Source: Symsagittifera roscoffensis (taxonomy: Eukaryota > Xenacoelomorpha > Acoela > Convolutidae). From it: a stretch of DNA of 64,000 bases. The translations under genes and the position numbers were made by a program. Under the pieces are notes generated by a model. That model saw only the letters and a program-made list of their open reading frames with translations. It did not search any database and was not told the DNA's origin. The stretch lies in assembly GCF_963678635.1 (NCBI RefSeq), contig NC_087071.1, positions 2,532,537-2,596,536 of the forward strand. The letters run 5' to 3'. Positions 12,270 to 23,571 of this stretch are shown here, one piece after another (positions within the stretch are counted from its first letter, which is position 1; every line of letters begins with the position of its first letter).

Positions 12270-12745
12270 AAAACTATGAAAAACTATGAAAAACTATAAT
12301 ATGCATTTCTTGCAACAGTTTGGAATCAAAAAACAAATGTTTTGTCATACTTTTTATCACAAAATTCGTTATGAAAAAAGAAAAAGCAATTTTCCCTTTA
12401 TGAAAATGTTTGATAATCATTTTTTCCTCACTATGAAATCGTATGGTAATCAATTTTCCCATAAATGAAACTACAAAAAAACTGTCTTGATTTTTCTTTG
12501 TGTTTCATCGTAAACACTAACCAAGGATATTTTTTCATAGAAAATTCCAAAGTGTAATAGCTGGCTGTTACCACGCAGATGAACTGCAGTTGGTGCTTTT
12601 GATTTTTATGCCAAAAATAATACTTTTTGTATATGGCTAGATAATTTTCAGTATGAAAAATTTTGATCGTTGAGAAAAAAGCATTCAATTTTTAAAATTT
12701 ATCTTCATCTTAGCATGAAACATTAAAATCACAATGCTTAGAAAA
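12270..12745 (+). repeat. Module M, copy 1 (5'-truncated)
   Basis: Noncoding module also found at 15400, 17022, 20440, 25237 and 26815. Here it lacks the first approximately 200 bp and begins within a tatgaaaaactatgaaaaac repeat. It contains internal near-repeats of about 32 bp (around tatgaaa...gataatcattttttcc), then the conserved segments agctggctgttaccacgcag and tgaactgcagttggtg. Small ORFs on both strands arise because the internal repeats happen to be open. Confidence 0.7.
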
Positions 12746-13059
12746 ATACACTATTGAATTAGCAGGAAAAGTCACTCAAATTCATATTATTTACAAAAAG
12801 AACCAGAAGATAACCCTCATTCAAAATATGTTAAATTTTTGCGGCAGAAACGAAAAGAATATAACTGATGGCTACAAAAGCAAAAAAAAATAATTAAATT
12901 GATCGCCACAACATGAAAAACCAAATAAACCTAAGCCTTTTTACCAATCATGAAAAAAATTACCAAACAAAAGTATTCAAAGTGATAACAGTTCAAGAAA
13001 ACCGCTCCCACCTAGCTTAAACTATAGCAGATCACCATAATCATACTCCAACAATTTTT

Positions 13060-13341
13060 GTGGACAATCCACGCATATACAAAATGCAAAGGTATTTTCA
13101 CAACATAAATATAGTCTTTCAAATAGTCAAACCAGCCAGTACAGAAACAAACAGATCTCTTGAAAACTCGATAAAATCTAGACCTAGGGATAGCGAAAGA
13201 AACAATTCAACTAATCGGAATAAGAAATCCTTAAACATTAGATCCCAAAACTACTCAAGTAACAAACCATTTAATAAAAAGTGTAACAACAGATCTCGTG
13301 AAAATTCGAATAAATCTAGACTTAGGAGCAAATGCTGCTAA
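13060..13341 (+). pseudogene. Ty3/gypsy nucleocapsid-like fragment, second copy
   Basis: 93-codon copy of the 11648-11983 fragment, nearly identical for the first 75 codons (VDNPRIYKMQRYFHNINIVF, then the Asn/Ser/Arg-rich part). It then diverges into RENSNKSRLRSKCC before a stop. It sits about 1.41 kb from the first copy, consistent with tandem duplication. Confidence 0.5.
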
Positions 13342-13751
13342 AACAGATAGCGAAAATATTCACAATTGCCACATCAAAAAACTCACAGTTTTAGATAGAC
13401 AGAATCATAACTAATAAAGCAGTACACCTAAACATCAATGACAAGCAAATCAAATACAAACTAAATAGTGAAAAATCCCAGACTCATCAGGAGTAGATAA
13501 CACGGAAACTTTGGAAATGCAATTATAATATAAACACTGTGTAATAACAGGTGATAAGAAGGAACCACACTAGTTATTAAAATATTAAAATGTTGGAAAA
13601 AAAACACAAATATGAAACTCCCATTAACTCTGACCATTATCAAAATGAATATCCTCAAATATTTTCTACTATCATTGATCAAACAACCAAAATATTTTAT
13701 GGTGGACAATCAAGCAAACATGAACAATATATATCAAAAGACAACACCAAA

Positions 13752-13766
13752 CCCCCCCCCCCCCCC
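13752..13766 (+). repeat. Poly-C tract
   Basis: Fifteen consecutive C residues within the protease region. The related copy at 18796-18806 has eleven and the copy near 28590 has none, so the tract expanded within this lineage. Confidence 0.9.
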
Positions 13767-14821
13767 AACTTGTGAAAAAGCTTGGTTAACCCCATTTAAG
13801 TTTAGAAAGCTATAAAAAAAACAATTCTCATCCACCAGATCTTGAAATAGATTTTCAAATACCTTCAGGAGCAAAACAAATTTTATCAATTTTATTACAA
13901 GGAATGAAATCCATACTTTACAACCAGGACTCCCACTTTCCAAAGCAAACTACCCACAGCAAAAGGCACAAGCTTAATAAAATTATGGTAAATGTAAATT
14001 ATCCCCCTCATACGAACAAGAACGATGGAACAAAATAAACATCTAATAAAAACTTCCAAACAATTTTTATATCACAGATATGAAAAAATATATAATAAGT
14101 ATGCCATTTATTACTAAATATATACCAATCAACTGTTTTTCTAAATAGAAGTTTAAAAATCAGAGACAAGTACAAAAGAGCAAACAAAAACCTTTCAACA
14201 TTTTTCCAAAGATTTAATAAACAAACTCCATACTTTTCAAAACTTATTTTTTTACAACCAACAACGTGACCATTTAAAACTTTTAGTTGGACCTGTTTAG
14301 AATTTTTCAATCAACTAAGCTCATCAATATGAGAACGATCAAAACACATTTATAAAAGTCTGACCTTAATTTCAGACTGATTCACAAACTCTTTAGAATA
14401 ACAATCACATTCTTTTAACATGCAAAGCAAACAAATACAGACGTAATCGAATTGGATGTATACACTAATTCTCTATGCAAAATCACACATCCTCTTGGGC
14501 TAAAAGGATATTGCGAAAGCAATGCTACAGTATATCCTACACAAAAAATGTAAACAGAGTAAATAATTTTAAAAGAACTTTTAGAATTAAGTCAACCCAC
14601 CATATTAAACGAACAATTATCAATTAGCACCATGATTCATGAATCGAAACAATTTTTTTTACAAAAATTTCTTTTTTGAATTCAACCAGTACAGAAACAA
14701 TGATTCAATAGCCAACTCTTATAGAATAAAATTATTTTAATTTTTATAGAATTCGATCACATTCAAATTACTGAAACCGATATTAATAAAACGATGACTG
14801 AAGACACTCTTCGAACAACCG

Positions 14822-16440
14822 CAAAAGAAACAATTCAACTAATCGGAATAAGAAATCCTTTAACATTAGATCCCAAAACTACTCAACTAAGAAACCATTT
14901 AATAAAAAGTATGATAACAGATCTCGTGAAAACTCGAAAAAATCTAGACATAGGGACAAAAACTACTAAAACAGATAGCAAAAAAACTCACAATTGCCAC
15001 ATCGAAAAACTCACAGTGTTTAAATAGACAGAATCATAACTAATAAAGCAGCACACCTAAACATCAAGGACAAACAAATCAAATACAAATTACATAGTGA
15101 ACAATCCCAGACCCATCAGTAGTAGATAGCACGGAAACTTTAGAAATGCAATTATAATATATAAATACTGTGTAATTACAGATGATAAAAAGGAACCACA
15201 TTAGTTATTAAAATGTTGAAAAAATAACACAAATATGAAACTCCCATTAACTCTGACCATTATCAAAATGATTATCCTAACTCAAATATTACCTACTATT
15301 ATTGATCAAACAACCAAAATAACTTATACCCCACATATGGTGGACAATCAAGCAAACGTGAACAATATATATATCAAAAGACGACACCAAAAACAAAATT
15401 TGAATTATTTGTTGATATTTTTATGCTTATTTTTAGTTGAATTGTTAATCCAAATTTCTGAAGCTAGGTTAAATTGTAAAACTAAATCTTCTCAAAAAAA
15501 GTTTTCTTAAGAGTGAGAGAAATAGATATTATGAAAAAAATCTTATTATAATTTTTTCATTCTTTTTCCTACATAAAAATAATTTAATAAAATAGCAGCA
15601 AGTACTTTTTCCATACTATGAAATACTATAATATGCATTTTTCGCCACAGTTTGGAATCAAAAAACAAATGTTTTGCCATACTTTTTATCACAAAATTCG
15701 TTATGAAAAAAGAAAAGGCATTTTTCCCTTTTTGAAAATGTATGATAATCATTTTTTCCTTACTATGAAATCGTATGGTAATCAATTTTCCCATAAATGA
15801 AACTACAACAAAACTGTCTTGATTTTTCTTTGTGTTTCATCGTAAACACTAACCAAGGATGTTTTTTTTCGTAGAAAATTCTAAAGTGTAATAGCTGGCT
15901 GTTACCACGCAGATGAACTGCAGTTGGTGTTTTTGATTTTTATGCCAAAAATAATACTTTTTGTATATGGCTAGATAATTTTCAGTATGAAAATTTTGAT
16001 CGTTGAGAAAAAAGCATTCAATTTTTAAAATTTATCTTCATCTTAGCATGAAACATTAAAATCACAATGCTTAGAAAAATACACTATTGAATTAGCAGGA
16101 AAAGTCACTCAAATTCATATTATTTACAAAAAGAACCAGAAGATAACCCTCATTCAAAATATGTTAAATTTTTGCGGCAGAAACGAAAAAAATATAACTG
16201 ATGGCTACAAAAGCAAAAAAAAATAATTAAATTGATCGCCACAACATGAAAAACCAAATAAACCTAAGCCTTTTTACCAATCATGAAAATATTTACCAAA
16301 CAAAAGTATTCAAAGTGATAACAGTTCAAGAAAACCGCTCCCGCCCAGCTGAAATTATAACAGGTCACCACTATCATACTCCAACAACTTTTGTGGACAA
16401 TCCCGAGATAGACAAAACGCAAAGAGTTTTTCACAAATTT
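14822..16440 (+). repeat. 1.62-kb recent tandem duplication, left copy
   Basis: Nearly identical to 16445-18063 at a constant offset of 1623 bp (for example 15235/16858, 15618/17241 and 16246/17869). It contains nucleocapsid start, protease start, module M copy 2 and gag. The high identity marks a recent event compared with the surrounding decay. Confidence 0.85.
15400..16085 (+). repeat. Module M, copy 2 (full length)
   Basis: About 690 bp, starting near ttgaattatttgttgatatt, passing an aataaaa at about 15588, the tatgaaa-type 32-bp internal repeats, and agctggctgttaccacgcag, and ending near cttagaaaaatacac. It has no coding potential and interrupts the gag-protease order of the Ty3 remnant. 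I cannot tell whether it is a solo LTR, a nonautonomous element or captured host DNA. Confidence 0.65.
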
Positions 16441-16485
16441 TCACAAAAAGAAACAATTCAACTAATCGGAATAAGAAATCCTTAA
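16246..16485 (+). pseudogene. Ty3/gypsy gag fragment ending at a duplication junction
   Basis: Reads as the common gag segment (MKNQINLSLFTNHE..., then VDNPEIDKTQRVFHKF) for about 65 codons. At about 16437-16448 it switches directly into the nucleocapsid segment (QKETIQLIGIRNP). The sister copy at 17869 continues normally as LDIVFQIVKST. The switch is the junction of the 1.62-kb tandem duplication, so this fusion frame is an artefact of rearrangement. Confidence 0.6.
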
Positions 16486-18063
16486 ACATTAGATCCCAAA
16501 ACTACTCAACTAAGAAACCATTTAATAAAAAGTATGATAACAGATCTCGTGAAAACTCGAAAAAATCTAGACATAGGGACAAAAACTACTAAAACAGATA
16601 GCAAAAAAACTCACAATTGCCACATCGAAAAACTCACAGTGTTTAAATAGACAGAATCATAACTAATAAAGCAGCACACCTAAACATCAAGGACAAACAA
16701 ATCAAATACAAATTACATAGTGAACAATCCCAGACCCATCAGTAGTAGATAGCACGGAAACTTTAGAAATGCAATTATAATATATAAATACTGTGTAATT
16801 ACAGATGATAAAAAGGAACCACATTAGTTATTAAAATGTTGAAAAAAGAACACAAATATGAAACTCCCATTAACTCTGAACATTATCAAAATGATTATCC
16901 TAACTCAAATATTACCTACTATTATTGATCAAACAACCAAAATAACTTATACCCCACATATGGTGGACAATCAAGCAAACGTGAACAATATATATATCAA
17001 AAGACGACACCAAAAACAAAATTTGAATTATTTGTTGATATTTTTTTGCTTATTTTTAGTTGAATTGTTAATCCAAATTTCTGAAGCTAGGTTAAAATGT
17101 AAAACTAAATCTTCTCAAAAAAAGTTTTCTTAAGAGTAAGAGAAATAGATATTATAAAAAAAATCTTATTATAATTTTTTCATTCTTTTTCCTACATAAA
17201 AATAATTTAATAAAATAGCAGCAAGTAGTTTTTCCATACTATGAAAAACTATAATATGCATTTCTTGCAACAGTTTGGAATCAAAAAACAAATGTTTTGC
17301 CATACTTTTTATCACAAAATTCGTTATGAAAAAAGAAAAGGCATTTTTCCCTTTTTGAAAATGTATGATAATCATTTTTTCCTTACTATGAAATCGTATG
17401 GTAATCAATTTTCCCATAAATGAAACTACAAAAAAAACTGTCTTGATTTTTCTTTGTGTTTCATCGTAAACACTAACCAAGGATATTTTTTTCATAGAAA
17501 ATTCCAAAGTGTAATAGCTGGCTGTTACCACGCAGATGAACTGCAGTTGGTGCTTTTGATTTTTATGCCAAAAATAATACTTTTTGTATATGGCTAGATA
17601 ATTTTCAGTATGAAAATTTTGATCGTTGAGAAAAAAGCATTCAATTTTTAAAATTTATCTTCATCTTAGCATGAAACACTAAAATCACAATGCTTAGAAA
17701 AATACACTATTGAATTAGCAGGAAAAGTCACTCAAATTCATATTATTTACAAAAAGAACCAGAAGATAACCCTCATTCAAAATATGTTAAATTTTTGCGG
17801 CAGAAACGAAAAGAATATAACTGATGGCTACAAAAGCAAAAAAAAATAATTAAATTGATCGCCACAACATGAAAAACCAAATAAACCTAAGCCTTTTTAC
17901 CAATAATGAAAAAAATTACCAAACAAAAGTTTTCAAAGTGATAACAGTTCAAGAAAACCGCTCCCGCCCAGCTGAAATTATAACAGGTCATCACTATCAT
18001 ACTCCAACAACTTTTGTGGACAATCCCGAGATAGACAAAACGCAAAGAGTTTTTCACAAATTA
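16445..18063 (+). repeat. 1.62-kb recent tandem duplication, right copy
   Basis: Right-hand copy of 14822-16440. Differences are scattered single bases, such as tcttgcaaca against ttcgccacag at 17262/15639. Confidence 0.85.
17022..17705 (+). repeat. Module M, copy 3 (full length)
   Basis: Copy of the 15400-16085 module, carried by the 1.62-kb tandem duplication. A 120-codon minus-strand ORF (17169-17531) crosses it, but other copies break it. Confidence 0.7.
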
Positions 18064-20439
18064 GATATTGTCTTTCAAATAGTCAAATCAACCAGTGTAG
18101 AAACAATGATTCAAAAGCCAACTCTTGTAGAATAAAAATAGTCTAATTTTTATAGAAATCGATCATATTCAAAAATCTGAAACCGATATTAATAAAACGA
18201 TTGCTAAAGACACTCTTCGAACAACCGCAAAGGAAACAATTCAACTTATCGGTATAAGAAATCCTTAAATAATAGATCCCTAAACTACCAAAATAACAAA
18301 TCATTTAATAAAAAGTATAACAACAGATCTCGTGACAATTCGAATAAATCTAGACTTAGGAGCAAATGCTGCTAAAACAAATAGCGAAAATATTCACAAT
18401 CGCCACATCGAAAAACTCACAGTTTTAGATAGACAGAATCATAACTAATAAAGCAGTACACCTAAACATCAATGACAAGCAAATCAAATACAAACTAAAT
18501 AGTGAAAAATCCCAGACCCATCAGGAGTAGATAACACGGAAACTTTGGAAATGCAATTATAATATAAACACTGTGTAATAACAGGTGATAAGAAGGAACC
18601 ACACTAGTTATTAAAATAGTAAAGTGTTGGAAAAAAAACAAAATATGAAACTCCCATTAACTCTGACCATTATCAAAATGATTATCCTCAAATATTTTCT
18701 ACTATCATTGATCAAACAACCAAAATATTTTATACCCCACATATGGTGGACAATCAAGCAAACATGAACAATATATATCAAAAGACAACACTAAACCCCC
18801 CCCCCCAACTTGTGAAAAAGCTTGGTTAACCCCGTTTAAGTTTAGAAAGCTATAAGAATAACAATTCTCATCCACCAGATCTTGAAATAGATTTTTAAAT
18901 ACCTTCAGGAGCAAAACAAATTTTATCAATTTTATTACAAGGAATGAAATCCATACTTTACAACCAGGACTCCCACTTTCCAAAGCAAACTACCCACATC
19001 AAAAGGCACAAGCTTAATAAAATTATGGTAAATGTAAATTATCCCCCTCATACGAACAAGAACGATGGAACAAAATAAACATCTAATAAAAACTTCCAAA
19101 CAATTTTTATATCACAGATATGAAAAAATATATAATAAGTATGCCATTTATTACTAAATATATACCAATCAACTGTTTTTCTAAATAAAAGTTTAAAAAT
19201 CAGAGACAAGTACAAAAGAGCAAACAAAAACCTTTCAACATTTTTCTAAAGATTTAATAAACAAACTCCATACTTTTCAAAACTTATTTTTTTACAACCA
19301 ACAACGTGACCATTCAAAACTTTTAGTTGGACCTGTTTAGAATTTTTCAATCAACTAAGTTCATCAATATGAGAAAGATCAAAACACATTTATAAAAGTC
19401 TGACCTTAATTTCAGACTGATTCACAAACTCTTTAGAATAACAATCACATTCTTTTAACATGCAAAGCAAACAAATACAGACGTAATCGAATTGGATGTA
19501 TACACTAAATCTCTATGCAAAATCACACATCCTCTTGGGCTAAAAGGATATTGCGAAAGCAATGCTACAGTATATCCTACACAAAAAATAAAAACAGAGT
19601 AAATAATTTTCAAAGAACTTTTAGAATTAGGTCAATCCACCATATTAAACGAACAATTATCAATTAGCACCATGATTCATGAATCGAAACAATTTTTTTT
19701 ACAAAAATTTCTTTTTTGAATTCAACCAGTACAGAAACAATGATTCAATAGCCAACTCTTATAGAATAAAATTATTTTAATTTTTATAGAATTCGATCAC
19801 ATTCAAATTACTGAAACCGATATTAATAAAGCGATCACTGAAGACACTCTTCGAACAACCGCAAAAGAAACAATTCAACTAATCGGAATAAGAAATCCTT
19901 AAACATTAGATCCCAAAACTACTCAAGTAAGAAACCGTTTAATAAAAACTATGATAACAGATCTCGTGAAAACTCGAATAAATCTAGACATAGGGACAAA
20001 AACTACTAAATCAGATAGCAAAAAAACTCACAATTGCCACATCGAAAAACTCGCAGTGTTTAAATAGACAGAATCATAACTAATAAAGCAGCACACCTAA
20101 ACATCAAGGACAAACAAATCAAATACAAATTACATAGTGAACAATCCCAGACCCATCAGTAGTAGATAGCACGGAAACTTTAGGAATGCAATTATAATAT
20201 ATAAATACTGTGTAATAACAGATGATAAAAAGGAACCACATTAGTTATTAAAATGTTGAAAAAAGAACACAAATATGAAACTCCCATTAACTCTGACCAT
20301 TATCAAAATGATTATCCTAACTCAAATATTACCTACTATTATTGATCAAACAACCAAAATAACTTATACCCCACATATGGTGGACAATCAAGCAAACGTG
20401 AACAATATATATATCAAAAGACGACACCAAAAACAAATT
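17706..20439 (+). mobile_element. Ty3/gypsy remnant: gag-protease fragments, block 4
   Basis: Contains the gag ORF at 17869-18135, nucleocapsid at about 18230, protease region 18648-19330, protease-RT linker to about 19760, then nucleocapsid (about 19860) and protease start (20275) again. From about 18380 onward it parallels 13345 onward at an offset of about 5030-5040 bp, so it is a large segmental duplicate. All frames are broken. Confidence 0.55.
17869..18135 (+). pseudogene. Ty3/gypsy gag fragment
   Basis: 88 codons with capsid-like features: a polar N-terminus, ITGHHYHTPTTFVDNPEIDK, then an amphipathic LDIVFQIVKSTSVETMIQKP. Closely related copies are at 21454-21720 and 27663-27929. The order (gag before the nucleocapsid-like and protease regions) is the same in every unit. 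I assign gag from position only; no diagnostic motif is present. Confidence 0.45.
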
Positions 20440-21110
20440 TTGAATTATTTGTTGATATTTTTTTTGCTTATTTTTAGTTGAATTGTTAATCCAAATTTCT
20501 GAAGCTAGGTTAAAATGTAAAACTAAATCTTCTCAAAAAAAGTTTGCCTAAGAGTGAGGGAAAAAGGTATTATGAAAAAATCTTATCATAGTTTTTCATT
20601 CTTTTTCCTACATAAAAATAAATTAATAAAATAGCAGCAAGTACTTTTTCCATACTATGAAAAACTATAATATGCATTTCTTGCAACAGTTTGGAATCAA
20701 AAAACAAATGGTTTGCCATACTTTTTAATCACAAAATACTTTATGAAAATAGAAAAAGCAGTTTTCCTTTTGTAAAAATGTTTGTAAGCATTTTTTTCCT
20801 TACTATGAAATTGTATGGTAATCAATTTTCCCATAAATGAAAATACAAAAAAAAAACTGTCTCGATTTTGCTTTGTGTTCCATCGTAAACACTAACCAAG
20901 GATGTTTTTGGCATAAAAAATTCCAAAGTGTAGTAGCTGGCTGTTACCACGCAGATAAACTGCAGTTGGTGCTTTTGAATTACATGTCAAAAATAATACT
21001 TATTGTACATGGCTAGATACTTTTCAGTATGAAAATTTTGATCGTTTACAAAAAAAGCATTCAATTTTTAAAAATTATCTTCATCTAAGCATGAAACATT
21101 AAAATCACAA
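18380..21110 (+). repeat. 2.7-kb segmental copy of 13345-16070
   Basis: Landmarks repeat at an offset of about 5030-5042 bp: the poly-C tract (13752/18796), the protease region, the protease-RT linker, nucleocapsid (14826/19864), protease start (15235/20275) and module M (15400/20440). Divergence is a few percent, older than the 1.62-kb duplication nested within the interval. Confidence 0.75.
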
Positions 21111-21125
21111 TGCTTAAAGAAATAC
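20440..21125 (+). repeat. Module M, copy 4 (full length)
   Basis: Diverged copy with an altered internal repeat region (caaaatactttatgaaaata). It is followed by gag sequence (ttcttgtgatttttgg, then aaactcatagacaaactaga) that copies 2, 3 and 6 lack. Confidence 0.65.
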
Positions 21126-22317
21126 ACTTTCTTGTGATTTTTGGTTTTTTTTGTGATTTCGGCAAACTCATAGACAAACTAGAAAAAACAGAGTTCACAA
21201 TTAATCTGGAAGAAACAGAAAATTAAAAACTACCTTCAGAAAAACTCATGCATGTACTTTACACATAAATAGCAATCAAGACTTCGGTATTGAATTAAAA
21301 GGAAAAATCACTCAAATTCATAATATTTACAAAAAGAACCAGAAGTTTAAAGGATAACCCTCATTCAAAAAAAGTTTAATTTTTGCGGCAGAAACGAAAA
21401 TAATATGCTGATGGCTACAAAATCAAAAAAAAAAAAAAATTGGCCGCCACAACATGAAAAACCAAATAAACTTAAGCTTTTTGTTTACCAATCATAAAAA
21501 AAATTACCAAACAAAAGTATTCAAAGTGATAACAGTTCAGGAATATCGCCACCGCCCAGCTGAAATTATAACAGGTCACCATTATCATACTCCAACAACT
21601 TTTGTGGACAATCCCGAGATAGACAAAATGCAAAGAGTTTTTCACAAATTAGACATTGTCCTTCAAATAGTCAAATCAACCTGTGTAGAAACAATGATTC
21701 AAAAGCCAACTCTTGTATAAAAAAATGATTCTAAGTTTTTTAGAAATCGATCATATTCAAATAATTGAAACCGATATTAATAAAACGATTGCTAAAGACA
21801 CTCTTCGAACAACCGCAAATGAAACAAATCAACTGATTGGAATAAGAAATCCTTAAATATTAGATCCCTAAACTACTCAAATAGCAAACCTTTTAATAAA
21901 AAGTATAACAACAGATCTCGTGAAAACTAGAATTAGAAACAAAAGCTGCTAAAACAGATAGCGAAAATATTTACAATCGCCACATCGAAAAACTCTCAGT
22001 GTTTAGATAGACAGAATCATAACTAATAAAGCAGTACACCTAAACATCAATGACAAACAAATCAAACACAAATTAAATAGTGAAAAATCCCAGACCCATC
22101 AGGAGTAGATAACACGGAAATTTTAGAAACGCAATTATAATAGAAATACTGTGTAATAACAGATTATAGAAAGGAACCACATTTGTTATTAAAATGTTGA
22201 AAAAAGAACACAAATATATAACCCCCATTAACTCTGACCATTATCAAAATGATTATCCTAACTCAAATATTACCTACTATTATTGATCAAACACCCAAAA
22301 TCATTTATAGCCCACAT
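21126..22317 (+). mobile_element. Ty3/gypsy remnant: gag to protease start, block 5
   Basis: Begins with a longer gag 5' portion (cagacaaactagaaaa-type sequence, readable as IDKLEKTEFTINLEE with a stop soon after), the gag ORF 21454-21720, the nucleocapsid region (about 21820-22010), and the start of protease (22218). It is cut off abruptly at about 22317 by unrelated DNA. Confidence 0.55.
21454..21720 (+). pseudogene. Ty3/gypsy gag fragment
   Basis: 88-codon counterpart of 17869-18135, with substitutions and a terminal stop created in PTLV. The downstream frame is broken. Confidence 0.45.
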
Positions 22318-22672
22318 ATACCCATTTATTCTAGCCCTGCTTGTGCAAAAACGATCCTCAAAACCGGGGGATCCCGCTTATCCAATTTTACACTTATTTC
22401 CTATTATGTCCCACCTAAAAACAAAGGTGACAGATGTCAACCATTTTTCTAAACAGAAACGCCTGGTACCTGATTGCCACGCGTTTTCCTCCCCCTGCTA
22501 GCCATCTTATGGGGTATCACAAAAACTGTCTACTTCCGTTCCCCCCACCCGATCCGACCAGGTTGCCTATCTTAATTTGATCTTCAATTTGGATATCCGC
22601 TTCTTATAATTGACAGGTGTAAGATTCTAATGTAACTAAATCGACGGTGTCGATCAATTAGTCACCCTAGCG

Positions 22673-22757
22673 TGTCCCCCCTTTTTACAATTTACAACCG
22701 CCTACCCCTAACCTAACCAGCCCCCTTCTAACCTCCCCCTCTTTAGCCCCCCTCTTA
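22673..22757 (-). other. G-rich (minus-strand) quadruplex-prone tract with two telomere-like pentamers
   Basis: The plus strand has four or more C runs (cccccc, ccccc, ccccc, cccct) with loops of 7-12 nt, and includes cctaacctaacc. On the minus strand this reads as two TTAGG units, the arthropod telomere pentamer. Two units are too few to call a telomeric remnant. Confidence 0.35.
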
Positions 22758-23560
22758 AGCCAAAAATTACCTTAAGCGCCGGGTGCTAAACCTCTTGGGA
22801 GAAAGCCGTAGAACCTGTTTCCAGGCCTGCTTGTGCAAAAACATTCCGCTTACCAAATTTACACTTATGTCCTATAATGTAATGTGGATTTTAACGATAC
22901 CCGTTTTGACCAACTTGAGAACGCCCCTGCGCGTCCTCCTCTTGTTGTTCTGGTTCCGTGCTGGTTGTCTCCTTGACGTGCACTGCACTTGTCACCAGCA
23001 CCACCTACCCACTTGGCTGGTCATCTGTTCCAGGCAAGTCTCCTAGTGGTTCAGCCAAATCCTTGTGAACCACTTTCCCACTCGGCTGGTCACCTACCCC
23101 AGTCAAGTCTCCTAGTGGTTCAGCTAAGTTGCAAACTATCTGAAAACTCTTAACAACGCCCCACACTCGGGCACTTTATTGAGGTTGTTGGATAGATTGC
23201 TAGATTGATCGAAACGATCGGTCTTATAAAACAGTATGGGTATACTATTTAATTAATATAAAGGTTTGTTCCAACTAATCTGGTGTCAAAGTCATTGTCA
23301 TTTTTTGTTTTATAGTTTTTGTTCCTTTTTCTAGTCTTTTTTGGTTTTTGTTTCGCTTTTTGTCTTTATGCTCGTGTTTTTGTCCCCTTAGTTACCCCCC
23401 TTACAAGGTTAGCTAAGCCTCGTTCGGAGAACGTACCAGGAAGTTTTTTTCGAGTTTTCTTAAAAAGCTATCACGGTACAACCGGAGGGCTTACACGTTC
23501 CCGCTGAACCGTACCACCAGTACTCTAGAATGGGCATGTAGCCCGGAGCTGTGTCAAGTG

Positions 23561-23571
23561 GGTTCGACTCC
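23561..23571 (+). promoter_or_regulatory. tRNA-type B box (Pol III) match
   Basis: ggttcgactcc fits the B-box consensus GGTTCGANTCC exactly. About 30 bp upstream, tagcccggag is only a poor A-box candidate. It may mark a SINE head or decayed tRNA-derived sequence inside the island. Confidence 0.35.

Larger units (their letters stand above)
12746..15399 (+). mobile_element. Ty3/gypsy remnant: gag-protease fragments, block 2
   Basis: In order: gag leader with deletion (12746-13000), nucleocapsid-like ORF (13060-13341), protease region (13614-14330, with ANGTSL-like flap sequence near 13955), a protease-RT linker (14400-14740), then a second nucleocapsid start (14794-15027) and protease start (15235). 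The gag-protease order is thus restarted inside the block, showing tandem rearrangement. Stops and frameshifts occur throughout. Confidence 0.55.

Noticed and set aside
14008-14310. 100-codon minus-strand ORF as a membrane protein
   Set aside because: It is the complement of A-rich decayed protease/linker sequence, and the sister copy at 19050-19340 does not keep the frame.
22706-22718. Interstitial telomere (CCTAA repeats)
   Set aside because: Only two pentamer units within a generally C-rich tract. Chance is sufficient.
23319-23507. 62-codon hydrophobic ORF in the GC-richer island
   Set aside because: Hydrophobicity comes from a T-rich run (tttttggtttttgtttcgc). There is no start context, homologue or second copy.
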